Notes: a model not told the origin generated them from the sequence alone. DNA of 27,438 bases from Cerioporus squamosus (GCA_022592435.1 JABYQS010000358.1:1-27438), one strand, 5' to 3'. Counted from the first letter of the stretch, positions 1-11,017 are shown. A program made the numbers and translations.

Positions 1-317
1 TCGGCAGTCACGATATGGCACAATGTGGACTGTGGAGGAGGAGGTCATGCTGTTTCCTGGGCATCTGTTTATATCACTTGCAGGTAGCTCACTCTAGTCT
101 TGCCTGAATGGAACCATAATCCTAGGGTGATATAAGGCACCGTGGGAACCCTTTGAACCAATATGGCAATGGGTTTAGGGCAGGCCATCAGTAAAGTTAT
201 CACCTTTAGGAGTCCTCACTTCTTACCACCCACCATCCTGATCAGATTGTGCAGGTCAGCCAACTGCACTTTATGCTGGCTCACACTGATGGGGCCTATA
301 TAATAGATATTACCTCA

Positions 318-2131
318 ATGTCTCAAGCTCAATCCAGTGCCATGCAACATGATGTCGAGGAGGTGTTTCCCCCTGAGACTTGGGGGTTAATCCTCGGCCA
401 CCTTCCCCAGGATGTGAAGAGACGGTTGCTGCTGACCTCTCCATCATTCCATGTGCTGGTCCTCCCGCTTGTCTTCTCTCACATCACTGTGAGCTTTGGG
501 CTGTGGCAGCTCGGAGCTATGGGGTGGGATGTTGAGGAGCATGAAGAAGTCCCCGACACCTTCCCTACATCACCTCAGTATCACGCATACATGGCAACAG
601 TAGAGAAGACAGAGCTCCGCACCTGTGAGCTTCTAGCCCATATTGCCTGTACGCCGGACTTTGCCAGGGTGATTCGCAAGATCACTGTCCGTGCCTATGG
701 TCCCCATCGCCACATGGGCAACTATGAGCTTTGTAAGTAAGCACAATCTCTATGCGACGACCTTGCCTCAGTGATCACCACTTCAGTTGCGTTGAACAGG
801 GCTCTGCTTGCTACCACCAACCTGAACACATTCCGCTGGGAAGGCCGTCGACCTCTTCCCAAGCCCTTTGTCCTGGCCACCCTGGCACAGGTGTCAGCAC
901 ATAGCCTTCGTGAGGTTACCCTGCCGTGAGTCATTGTGTGGACATCAAGTTGAAAGTAGTTACTCACTTGCAACCAGGGACTGTGATGCCGTGCGAATGG
1001 CTCTTGGGATGTTCAGGTCCCTACAAACCATTCGGCTGCAGGGGCCAATGGTCAGGCGGCTTGACGCAGATGCACCTCCTGAAGACGAGGAGGAGACCGA
1101 TGAGGTCCATGTTCCCCTCGTTGAGGCCTTACAGGCAAATGAGGCCACACTCATTCGGCTGAGTGTATGGCGGGACGCTGTGTGGGCATGTCCAGTGCGC
1201 TTCTTCACCGAACTCCAGGAGCTTGAGGTCATTGGTTGCACAACACTGGAGGGGTTTGAGCCGATTCTTGCACAATGCGCTGAATTGCGCTACCTCACCC
1301 TCGATCTCCCCGAGGGCATCACCACCCAGTTCGTGCATGCAGTGCAGTCCTACCCAGCTGCCTTGCCCCAGCTCATCGCATTCAAATTGCTGTACCCTGG
1401 CGACCTGGATGCCGATCAATCAGCACTGCTGGCGCACTTCCTCTCAGGCAAGCGCAGCCTCAGGATGCTCGACCTTGGATGTGACCGATTCGAGGAGAAT
1501 TGCCAGATTGGCTCGTCGTTGTATGGGATTCTGCACCAACTGCCGGCTCTGGAGACACTGGGATTGACCGTGAAGCGCAGCAACACGCCCTTGTCTGAAA
1601 TCCCACCACTTGTGCAGTGCATCCCCAGTCGACTCACAGCGCTCATGCTTCGCTGGGATGTGTACACTGTACGCCTGGCGAAGCCGCCTCTCATTGACCT
1701 TGTAAGTGACCTCCAGTACGATAGGTAATTTGTTCCAGTGGGCTCTCATGCTAACATTCATCAACACAGCTTGCCAGGCTGTCCAATCTGCAGTATCTCC
1801 ACATTGTCGACTACCTCCACACAGCCCGTTGGGTGAAAGATCACCTGGCTGACAACTCTCCGCAATCCCTACGCCTACTTGGAGATGGACCAGACATGCA
1901 CTCGGTTGAGCACAGTGCCGCTGGCACGACATTTACATTGTGGCCTGGCCCAAAGCTCAGATTCAGCACCATGGACGATTTTGACAGGTCCGACTGGGAA
2001 TGGCTTTTCCGACACCGTACACGTGATGAGGTGGTGAGTTCCAGAAGTGCTGCGTACAGTTGTAACGTTACACTGATGCATTTATGCATGGCTGGCTTGC
2101 TTAGCCTGCACACCGTTTGGTCTACCCATGA
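318..2131 (+). CDS. F-box protein, five exons
   Basis: Proposed exons are 318-732, 787-925, 978-1701, 1770-2033 and 2105-2131, giving 522 residues. All introns (54, 52, 68 and 71 bp) have GT/AG ends and keep one frame. An F-box-like segment lies near residues 14-58 (EVFPPETWGLILGHLPQDV, then a leucine-rich stretch). The rest is leucine-rich with LRR-like spacing (for example LRMLDLGCDRF and LPALETLGLTV), the layout of fungal F-box proteins that bind Skp1 through the F-box and a substrate through the C-terminal solenoid in SCF ubiquitin ligases. The substrate is unknown. Start choice is uncertain: an in-frame ATG at 249 adds 23 residues, and a TATA-like TATATAATA at 297-305 would favour the ATG at 342. 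If the last intron is not removed, the frame runs on to 2228. No palindrome lies in this gene. Confidence 0.82.
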
Positions 2132-2268
2132 TCAGCACATGAGACAAGTCATGGGGGCGATGTCTTTGAATTATGAGACGAGAAAATTGGTTGACCGGCG
2201 AATGAACAGTGCCCTCCCTGCAAATTGAGTCCCATGTTGTACCATAGCATATGATTGAAGCTTTACAC

Positions 2269-3540
2269 CTATGAACTGACAGGATCATCCATTGGGACCA
2301 TGCTTCGAACCCCTGCATATGTTCGCAGAACTCGTGAGCGCTGCGGTGTCGCAGAGGGGTCACTGTCGGGTGCCTCACACACCGCCCTTGCGCGGGTGCT
2401 CCCTTGATGGCTGCCCACCTCTCCCGCTCCCCTCGTGGGCATGGTGAGATTCCGGATGAAGGCAACCTGCCTGCGTGGCCCAATGTGTTCCTCATCATCA
2501 TCCTCGTCGTCTTCTTCATCCTCACCATCATTGTCCAACCGGAGGAACTCGTCAGGATCGGAGTCCGAGTACTCGCTGCCCAATCCACCCTCGAGAATAG
2601 CATCGCGCAGATGATTGAACATCTCTGCCTCTGCTGCAGCGGCATCATTCTGCCCACCTTGCGCCATGTTTTCCTCGTCAACTTGCATCATGTCCTCGTC
2701 CTCGAAGCGAGCACCAGCTTCCGCCTCCTCCTCCACCTCCTCGCCCGGCCTCCTGCGATCTTCCGGCTCATCCACGTCCATGGGATCGCCTCCCGCATCG
2801 CCTCCAGCATCCTCATCAACCTCTTCATCATCGGACCGGGGTGGGTCTGCCTCATCCTCATCCTGGTCCACTAGGCGCTGATGCTGCTGATGCACCGCAC
2901 TTGCTGAGGTCCCAATGCGATTGGTAGTTTTGGGGGGCTTCCGCTTATTCAAGGCATTGGTTGACCGAGATTTGTTTGCAACCTTACGGAGGTTGTTGTG
3001 AACGCGGTGCAGGGCTTGGATGTCAGGAATACCAATGCGAGAACCTTCAGCGAGCTTCTTGAGAAACTTGGTAGCGCCAATGGTGAGCTGAGGACCTCCC
3101 CGTCGCTTCGTCGGGCCGCTACCGATTTTGTCCATCTTGTAGTAGGCTGGATTGACAACAATCCTGACGCGCTCTCCCTGTCGGCTCCACACGGTGCCGT
3201 GGCCATCTTGAGTGGGTGCCGATGTGAAGGGAAGTACTTGGACATAGCTGAAGATGTCCTCAAGGGCCGTGTGGAGGTCAGCTGCCTCCTCCTCTGTGCA
3301 AGACTCCAGAGTTGAATGGTAATGGCGGATGTATCCCATTTGCCCAGTGAAGACATGCCACTGAGAACCCTTTCTGATGTTGTTGTCGAAAAAGGAAGGG
3401 AAGAAGATGGAAGCACGGGCCCTAAAGGACAGTTCCTTATGACCATGAATTGAACCACGCAAGCCGCCGTTTGTCGCGGTAAAGGCGACCCGCGCAAGGT
3501 GTTTCTGCATGCCCTCCAAAGTCCAGAACATCATGGCGTC
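2269..3540 (-). CDS. Acidic hypothetical protein, 5' part missing
   Basis: One open exon of about 420 residues reads right to left and stops at 2269. I do not recognise the family. The first 200 residues are globular and basic (DAMMFWTLEGMQKHLARVAF near the start, FFPSFFD, MGYIRHYHSTLE, then NKRKPPKTTNR as a possible nuclear localisation signal). Residues 220-360 are strongly acidic with MDVDEP and runs of D and E, typical of nuclear fungal proteins. A good splice acceptor (CCTACAG) sits just before position 3540, so an upstream exon is expected, yet the composite repeat begins 23 bp away at 3563 and no matching upstream exon was found. The Met at 3534 is probably internal. It is either a truncated gene or one with a distant first exon. 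It converges on the F-box gene with a 137-bp gap. Confidence 0.6.
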   Translation of the reverse strand, partial: DAMMFWTLEGMQKHLARVAFTATNGGLRGSIHGHKELSFRARASIFFPSFFDNNIRKGSQWHVFTGQMGYIRHYHSTLESCTEEEAADLHTALEDIFSYVQVLPFTSAPTQDGHGTVWSRQGERVRIVVNPAYYKMDKIGSGPTKRRGGPQLTIGATKFLKKLAEGSRIGIPDIQALHRVHNNLRKVANKSRSTNALNKRKPPKTTNRIGTSASAVHQQHQRLVDQDEDEADPPRSDDEEVDEDAGGDAGGDPMDVDEPEDRRRPGEEVEEEAEAGARFEDEDMMQVDEENMAQGGQNDAAAAEAEMFNHLRDAILEGGLGSEYSDSDPDEFLRLDNDGEDEEDDEDDDEEHIGPRRQVAFIRNLTMPTRGAGEVGSHQGSTRARAVCEAPDSDPSATPQRSRVLRTYAGVRSMVPMDDPVSS

Positions 3541-3562
3541 CTGTAGGCTATCCAGAGGAGAG

Positions 3563-5612
3563 ATTGATAGGTATTTCTGTAACCCAGTAAGGGTTAGGCT
3601 GAGGTAAGGGTGACCCTTATGCGGCTCAATGTACGTTGGGAGCGGTCGGGCTGCTGGAGAGCATAGATTGTGGAAGCGGAGGGGATGTAGGCATGACTAG
3701 TGACCGAGCGGACGACCGCTCGTGACAGGGAATGAGCCGTCGATCGCTCACAATAGGCATCGAGCGGACGACCGCTCGCGACAGGAAATGAGCCGTCGAC
3801 CGCCCACAATAGGTATCGAGCGGACGACCGCTCGCGACAGGAAATGAGCCGTCGACCGCTCACATTAGGTATCGAGCGGACGACCGCTCGCGACAGGAAA
3901 TGAGTGGCCACCGTAGCAGCCCAAGTTGCCTTCTGAGCGGTCGACCGCTCAGAAGGGGTGTAGGAGAGTATTCTACACTAATATCCTGAGCCACAGAAGT
4001 TGTTCATGCGGTCAAAAAACTCAGGATGTACCTTTCGAGCGGTCGACCGCTCTGCGGCATTGACTCTGTGATTACGGGCACCGTAGCAGCCCAAGTTGTA
4101 TTCTGAGCGGTCGACCGCTCTGAACAGGTGTATGGGAGTGTTCTACATTAATTTCATTGCCCACAGAAGGTGTTCAGGCAGTGAACAAGGCCTGGAGGTC
4201 CATTTCGAGCGGTCGACCGCTCTGCGGCATTGTTTCAGTGATTATGGGCACTATAGCAGCCAAAGTACTGTTCTGAGCGGTCGACCGCTCAAACCAGGTG
4301 TATGGGACTATTCTACATCAATTTGAATGGCCTGAGAGGGTGTTCAGCCAATCAACAAGCTCTGGATGTCTGCTGTGAGCGGTCGACCGCTCTGCGGCAT
4401 TGCTTCAGTAATTATGGGTACTGTAGCAGCCCAATTAGTGTTTCGAGCGGTCGACCGCTCAGAGAGGGTGTATGGGACTGTTCTACACTAATTTGATCAG
4501 CCAGAGAGGGTGTTAAGGCAGTGAACAAGCTCTGGATGTTCACGGCGAGCGGTCGACCGCTCTGCGGCATTGCTTCAGTAATTATGGGTACTGTAGCAGC
4601 CCAATTAGTGTTTCGAGCGGTTGACCGCTCAGAGAGGGTGTATGGGACTGTTCTACACTAATTTGATCAGCCAGAGAGGGTGTTAAGGCAGTGAACAAGC
4701 TCTGGATGTTCACGGCGAGCGGTCGACCGCTCTGCGGCATTGCTTCAGTAATTATGGGTACTGTAGCAGCCCAAGTGCTGTTCAGAGTGGCGACCACTCA
4801 CAGCAGAGGTACTAAATCTGCCTACAAGTATGAATTCACAGGTAGTTTTGTAACCCAGTCAGGGTTGGGCTGTGCGCAGGTGAGGGTGTTCATGCGGCTG
4901 TCCTCTAAAGGGCATAATTCGACTATATTTGCCTATGACTGTTAGGTGTGCCTATACTATTCTGAGACGAGTGTCCATGCACTGAGGAGCATATACAGAG
5001 CTTAGTGTACTGTGTTCGAGCAGGAGTCGATGAATATCCAAGGGCAGCAGTTGAGCGGTCGTCCACTTGCAACAGAGAATCGGACGTGTAGATATAGTAT
5101 CCACACATGCTCAGCACATGTCCAGCAGGGCGTCGCGAGCAGTGGGTGATATGAGACCGATCCTTCGTCCTGAGCAGTTGGCTGCTCGCAATGTAGATTT
5201 GCACGAGTAGGTATGGTATCAACATATGCTCAGCACATGTCTCGTGCCGCACCGTGTATATAACCTTATCGGCCACTTTCCAACTACCGTAAATGGCCGT
5301 ACGGCCACTGAATGTTAGGATCAGTATATATCGTTACGAGTGTTCGTCCGGTATATATTGTTACGAGCGGTCGACCGCTCGTGTGCTATGTTCGGCGGTC
5401 AACCGCTCATTCGGCATAGACGCGGGCACAGCAGCACGCAGTTCTCCTCTGGATGATTGCAGCGAGCGGTCGACCGCTCGTGCGCTATGTTTGGTGGTCA
5501 ACCGCTTGTTTGACACCGTGCGCACAAAGCAGCACGCCCTTCTCCTCTCAGCTGAACCGTAGCACCCAAATGCACGGTCGCCCACGATGACCTCTCAGCA
5601 CCGTAAAGCGCC
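3563..5612. repeat. Composite palindrome-rich repeat, copy 1
   Basis: The block has three modules. Module A (3563-3935) starts ATTGATAGG and carries GAGCGGACGACCGCTC at 3706, 3762, 3818 and 3874, an exact 56-bp period. Module B (3936-4799) is the 170-bp tandem repeat with two palindromes per unit. Module C (4800-5612) holds a TATA-like TATATAA near 5256, the palindrome TGGCCGTACGGCCA at 5294-5307 and a 99-bp duplication around palindromes at 5365 and 5464. Left and right edges were set by comparing three copies in the window. There is no transposase, long terminal repeat or obvious target-site duplication. Open frames across it encode only ERSTA, SGRPL or AVDRS from the palindrome and change frame between units, so they are not read as genes. 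Confidence 0.85.
3936..4799. repeat. 170-bp tandem repeat array B1
   Basis: Palindromes sit at 3936, 4037, 4105, 4207, 4275, 4377, 4445, 4547, 4615, 4717 and a decayed one at 4785. Apart from the first interval (101 bp), spacing alternates 68 and 102 bp, giving a 170-bp unit. Spacer text is shared between units (for example TGCGGCATTG after one palindrome, GTATGGGACTGTTCTAC after the other). Confidence 0.9.
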
Positions 5613-8606
5613 AAGGCCCGCACGCACATCGCGCAGCGCGGTCCGCTCACTGGTGCCACCGCGGGTGCTTGGGCCCGCGACGCCAACACCAAGAAGACTG
5701 CTCTCGAGACTTTGGGCTATGCGTCCACAAAGCTGCCCCACGAACGTCTCGCCCGCCAGATACTGCACAGCAGAGAACCACGCCACCAAGAACGCTCTGC
5801 GCTTCGAGAACAATTTCATCTTCCACGTCGGGCATATCAAGCCTGAGTATCGTTCTGGCGGCGATTTCTACGAGCATGTCCTTATGAAGCTCCGCAAGAT
5901 CTTTTTCAGCCCTGAGGTCAACAACGCGCTCCGTTCCTCGACGGTCATCTTCAAACCGGGGGTACGTCGTACACCCGAACTTTCATCTTCGTTCGAGATG
6001 CTGACAGCACGTTCTATCTCACAGGTCTACCCTCGCATCCTGGAGTGGACAACGTACCCGATCACGACCCTGCTGGAGCGAGTCTGGACATTGCGCGTCA
6101 AGCCGAACCTCATGAATCCTGCTGAGAAGGGCCGTCCCGATCCAGTCTACGTCGAGCTCATCTCTGCGGCTGAGCGCTGCCTCAACTTTGCGCACACCGG
6201 CGCGGCTAAGGTCCTCAACAGGAATCTGATGTGGCACATGTGGGTGACCCGCGGCATTCTTGACAACGGCTTTCCCGCCTTCTGGCCAGGCCTCGTCATT
6301 GGCGGAGAGACTAGAACCATGCCCTTTGTGGAGCTCTCCCAGTGGCCGTTGGCCACCCATCCGGAATACATGCCGCTTCTGACGTCGAAGCGGTCCCAGG
6401 AGCTCACGTATGGTCTCCCGCACTTCTTGGTATGTACCCCGATGTGTCGATATTGAAACACCTTTGTGTGCGGAGCGTTCACAAGTGCTTTCGAGCGGTC
6501 GACCGCTCGCGACCGGTCGTCGGTGCTCGTCCACCCGCCGGTGCTCTGACAGGCCAGCCCAGGCCGTCAGATGTTTTCGAGCGGTCGACCGCTCGCGACC
6601 GGTCGTCAGTGCTCGTCCACCCGCCGGTGCTCTGAAGGGCCAGCGCAGGCCATCAGATGCTTTCGAGCGGACGACCGCTCGCGACCGGTCGTCGGTGCTC
6701 GTCCACCCGCCGGTGCTCTGAAGGGCCAGCGCAGGCCGTCAGATGCTTTCGAGCGGTCGACCGCTCGCGCCCTGTTCTCCGCCGTTCAGAGGTACTTAGG
6801 GCTGCATACTGCACGGCACTCTCTGCGCTCGTTCCCGTGGCTACATCCCCGCATCGCTGACTTCACGACGCCTGACCGTTAGATATACCTCACCGACTTC
6901 CGTCTCCGTCTGGCCAACATTGCCTCCAAACCACCAGGCACTTCCCGGTACAATGCGTCCATTCAAAGGCTCCTCATCACCGCACAGATCGCCATCGACG
7001 CGTATGAGGAGGATGTGCTCGCCCTCGTCAAGCGGCAGCTCTTCACAGAGATCTCAGACGCCGTAAAGGATCGCAACCATCCCGACCACGTCAGGGCCAT
7101 CGAGCGCAAGAAGAACTGGGACTTATGGCGCAAGTCCAAGCATTGTCTGTCCTACGGCCCCGACAGGTCCACCCTCGAACAAGTCGTCCGCTTCTCCTCT
7201 CTCACCGTCGCCGACATTGGCCGCGGTCTCCAGAAGTCCTCCCGCGGAGAATGGTCCCTCGACCAGTTCGCAGACGAGGTCATCAGTCAGGCTCACCTGC
7301 CCACCGCCCGCTCGTTCCGCGCACCCATCGACCCTGTTGGCACCTTCGGCCCCGTCCTCTGCGCCTGCATCCAGCAGGCCAAGCTAATGCTCCGAGGAAG
7401 CACCGACAAGGACGTACTGAAGGACTTCAAACACGCCCTCGTCGCCGTCATGCAGACCCGCCTCATCAACTTTATCCCCGACATGAAGCCCAACCCCCAC
7501 GGCACAGGCGCACCTCTGCGCACTCCCTCCATTCACGCATGGACCACCCTCGGCGCGACAAGCGCAACTCCCTCAATCGCCGTAAACCGTCTCCCTACCC
7601 AGGAGGCCCGCGCGGAGGCCGCCCTCGCCCAGTTCACCCGCATCATCGTCGACGTAGACCCTCGTGCTTCCTGGGACACCGTCTCCATCAAGATCTCCGA
7701 GTTCCCCAAGTACTGGACCGCACCGTCCTCCCCCAGTCTTGGACTTGGAGCGCCGCTAAACCAACCGGCCTTGTCCTCCAGACCTACGAGTGGGCAGAGG
7801 AACGCATGCGCACCAATCTCCAGGATCCACTCTGCTCCCTCGCCCTCATCCTCGCCTTTCTCATCTCCAAGGTCCTCCCCAGAATCGCTTGGGACACCGA
7901 GAACTGCCCCGCCGGTCTCGACCGAGTCTCGATCGACAACCCTCACAGCTCCGTCACCTATTTCCGCATGGTCCCCTGGACAGAGCGCGTTTACGCCACC
8001 CAGCACAAGGGCGCCAGGCTCGAGGATCAGTACTTCACCATCAGCCGCGATCTGCTTCCTCGCTTGGATGGATCCCAACTCTCCTCTGCGCAAACACCTC
8101 CACGGCGGTGGCACCATCACACAGTGGAACAACAAGCATGGTATGCGCGTATTGTGCCTACTCCGAACGCTCCTTCCTCACTCACTTCTTTAAACCCTCA
8201 TCCAGGTCCCAAATACCTCCACACCATCAACCTCATTCGTCTCGGCATCGCCTATGGCAAGGGCCCGATCATGTTCAAGTCACCCCGCCTCCAGAGGGAC
8301 TATCGCATCTTTGACGTCCCCGATTTGCACGCTTGGAGCCGCGAGGTCCGTACAATGCTCCTCACTAAGCCCGACGGTCCGCACACGATCGTCACGAAGA
8401 TCTTCGGCCACGACGTCGCAGAGATGTTAGCCGGCAGAGGTCACTTCGGGTCTCACAGGCAGCGCGCCGCTCACACAGAGTCTTCGCAACGGCTCCAAGC
8501 TGGCCCCTCCACTGGTCGCAGCTCGTCTGTCCGTCCCCGTGATGACATTTGGGAATCCGACGATGACTGCACCCCTCCTGCTTCTCAACGCCTCCGTCAT
8601 ATGTAG
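5604..8606 (+). pseudogene. Decayed hypothetical gene with three frameshifts
   Basis: Strong coding sequence is spread over three exon blocks: about 5604-5961, 6025-6429 and 6883-8606. Introns are 5962-6024, 6430-6882 and 8141-8205. The family is not recognised; conserved-looking stretches include ENNFIFHVGHIKPEYRSGG, NLMWHMWVTRGILDNGFP, TITQWNNKHGP and KYLHTINLIRLGIAYGKGP. The frame changes near 5768-5774, at a CCCCC run at 7730-7734, and at a duplicated GGAT (8066-8073). Codon use and protein character are convincing on both sides of each break, so the breaks are indels and not introns. The 5' end lies where the composite repeat stops (about 5612), and the ATG at 5587 belongs to the repeat. 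This is either a pseudogene that lost its promoter or, less likely, several sequencing errors in one gene while its neighbours are clean. Confidence 0.65.
6493..6766. repeat. 86-bp palindrome array inside an intron
   Basis: Palindromes occur at 6493, 6579, 6665 (GAGCGGACGACCGCTC) and 6751, an exact 86-bp period. Spacers are nearly identical (GCGACCGGTCGTCGG then CACCCGCCGGTGCTCTG) and unlike any other spacer in the window. The array fills the 453-bp intron 6430-6882 of the decayed gene. Confidence 0.9.
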
Positions 8607-9259
8607 ATGCATGTATCCCCGCGCCTTCTTGCATTGGTAATCCACGCATTGCTATCGTATCGTGTTCGTTCATTTGTCCCTCGCAGCGGTCGCCCGCTCC
8701 CGATCCATTTTTGCGCAGTGGTGCAAGAACGATACAACAGATTAAGTACCATTGACCACCGCAAAGGGGTCATTTGAGCGGTCGTCCGCTCAGAATGTAC
8801 ATTTCACCGCCACGTTCCCCTCAGAGTATACCTCGATGACATTTGCGTGAGCATCTCCCACAGCTCGCGGTCGAGGTTCTACTGTCAACAATCGCGCGCC
8901 CACCGCCCAATCCACTGCACAAGTCGCCTCATGTTAGTGTCTGAGCGGTCGACCGCTCAGAACGCACTTCTTCGCCCGCCGCAACGTGCTGGAGATGTAT
9001 CTCCGCGCGCTCACGATGCGTCCCAAATATCTGCAGTAACAGTCCCGATTGTCCTGTTTGAGCGGCCGTCCGCTCAAGACGTACTCTCCACCCTTATCTA
9101 TCTCTTCTACACTCCCTGTCTCGCACAGAGCGATGCTTCACCATCCATGCCAAGTCCTATCTCACGTGGTTCTAGTGAGCGCAACCAACTCTCACGCAAA
9201 GCGCCCGCCTGCATTCGTCTTCCTTGCGCCCTGCAATCATACCGCCTCCTCACACCACA
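8607..9259. other. Intergenic spacer with solitary palindromes
   Basis: No gene was seen. Four palindromes or variants lie here: CAGCGGTCGCCCGCTC at 8684, GAGCGGTCGTCCGCTC at 8776, GAGCGGTCGACCGCTC at 8943 and GAGCGGCCGTCCGCTC at 9060. Unlike the arrays, their spacers are unrelated and the spacing is irregular. Two extend symmetrically beyond 16 bp (CTGAGCGG with CCGCTCAG at 8941-8960, and TTGAGCGG with CCGCTCAA near 9058-9077). This is also the presumed promoter region of the gene starting at 9260. Confidence 0.75.
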
Positions 9260-10558
9260 ATGAGCTTCCCCTCGCCTCGCCACCACACCGACCATCATGA
9301 GGTCCCTGCGCTATTCGCACGTCCTCTCCGCGCTGACAAGATCTCCACCGCGAACGTACAGGACACCGTCGACCGTCGGTACCCTCTCTCTCTCTCTCCT
9401 CGCGCCGATGCTAAACAAACCTCCGCCTACAGATCCTGCAGGTTTTCTCCTGCGCCCGCGCATGATGTACGCAGCTACACCTCCCAGTCTCACTGTCCTA
9501 TGACCCTTATATCTCCCTGCAGCGTCCGCTGCACGCATCACGTCCATAGCCGCAGCACTCACCATGCACTCGCCTTCTTGGGCGAAATAGTCACTGTAAA
9601 GCTCAGCAACATCCTCCACGAGGTACGCAACCTCCCTAATTCCACCTCCCATGCCGGCTGTGCTCACCCTATTCACATCCGCAGCCAATCGCCGAGCTCA
9701 CACTGTTGTACATCCGCCAGGACCTCGACACCGAGGTCCTCGCAGACTCCACCATTGACAACGGCACCGCCGTCGCAATCCACGGCCAGTACCAGGTCGT
9801 CCGCAGCTCCACCAAGATCCACGTCTACGCTGCCCAGATCACCGAGGTCGTTCAAGTCGTACGTCTCGATCTCGCCCTTCTCCGCGTGCCCTACCTCGCA
9901 GCTGGCACGCTCTGGCTCCGAGAGGACATCCTCCTCAACGTCGACAGACACATGTTCACAGTAAACGAGGTAAGTCCCCGCACCCCTCTGCTCGCAGTTC
10001 CCCCCACTTGCTCACTGGCCGCCGTTCCAGAGGCCAATGGTCCGCATCTGCCGCCGCTCCTGTCGCCGCCGAAACCTCTTCGCCCTCGAGGACGACGTCC
10101 TCAGGTTTTGCGGGCTATGCCGGCAGTGGTACCACATCGACTGCGCCCCGCGTCTGCAGACCGTCGCTCATTACCGCACGCAGAACAATCCGTCCCTCCC
10201 CGCCTGGCTCACCTGGAAACTCCCTGCCCATTCAGACCGTACTGTCGAGCCCGACTTCGTGCAGATAGTCACGCTGCCGATCCAACGCAACTACCCTGAC
10301 CTCTTTCCTGCCCGCATAGTCTCATTTGAGATGTTGCTCGGCCAAGTGCGCGAGGACATCCTCGAACCTGATTGGACATATCCAACCACCGCCGACGACC
10401 AGCGGAGATACATCCAAGCCCTCATCCGACGCTTCACCATCCCTGAGGAGCCGCTTGCTCGGTGGCATGCACTCGACGATTTCATCAAGCTCATGAGTGT
10501 TCCCCTGACAGACCGGTATCTCTACCAATGTCCCCGTGGCTCCGACCATCTGATGTAG
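9260..10558 (+). CDS. BAH-like / PHD-like zinc-finger protein, paralogue 1
   Basis: Exons are 9260-9378, a 34-nt candidate exon 9433-9466, 9523-9622, 9685-9969 and 10031-10558. Joining exon 1 to 9523 gives 343 residues. The central part (LYIRQDLDTEVL ... HVYAAQITEVVQ ... TLWLREDILLNV) resembles a BAH fold. It is followed by C-x3-C-x15-C-x2-C-x4-H-x2-C (Cys175, 179, 195, 198, His203, Cys206), the first six ligands of a PHD finger; YQCP with a terminal DH could supply the last two. Such domains read histones or bridge chromatin complexes in the nucleus. The gene at 11114-12429 on the opposite strand matches along its length with the same intron positions. Domain names are inferred from pattern, not from a search. 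The 34-nt exon has good splice sites but breaks the frame in the simplest model. Confidence 0.75.
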
Positions 10559-10640
10559 TTTAACATATGTATCCTATATACTTGCGTACATGACAGTGGG
10601 TCGCTTCAGAATCCATTCGCACTCGCATTTCTATCGCCGG

Positions 10641-11017
10641 CAGCGGTCGGCCGCTCGCGACGCATTCTGGCGGGATTATACCGAATTCCCGAAGTCCTGC
10701 AAGGCTCCGCGCGCTCACTACCCGTCTCCCAGCGGCTGGCCGCTCGCGACGCATTTCGTCGAGAATATACGCATATTTCCCGATGTCCTGCAAGGCTCCG
10801 CGCGCTCACTACCCGTCTCCCAGCGGCCGGCCGCTCGCGACGCATTTCGTCGAGAATATACGCATATTTCCCGATGTCTTAAAGGGCTCCGCGCGCTCAC
10901 TACCGTCTCCCAGCGGCCGGCCGCTCGCGACACATTTCGTCGAGAATATACGCATATTTCCCGATGTCCTGCAAGGCTCCGCGCGCTCACTACCCGTCTC
11001 CCAGCGGCCGGCCGCTC
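10641..11017. repeat. 90-bp palindrome array between convergent genes
   Basis: Palindromes of the CAGCGGCCGGCCGCTC type start at 10641, 10730, 10821, 10911 and 11002 (period 89-91 bp). Spacers share GCGACGCATTTCGTCGAG and TCCGCGCGCTCACTACC and are specific to this locus. The array lies 82 bp after one stop codon and 96 bp before the other, so both transcripts probably end in or near it. Confidence 0.9.

Noticed and set aside
3594..3911. Minus-strand 105-residue frame at the left end of the composite repeat
   Set aside because: It consists of repeat translations and recurs in changed form in the other copies.
7125..8606. A single 493-residue open frame
   Set aside because: It reads the coding exon out of frame before about 7735 and runs through the 65-bp intron 8141-8205; only parts of it match the coding-quality frame.
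9224..9964. A single-exon 246-residue frame
   Set aside because: It reads through three introns that are positionally shared with the paralogue on the other strand; the paralogue cannot be read through in this way.
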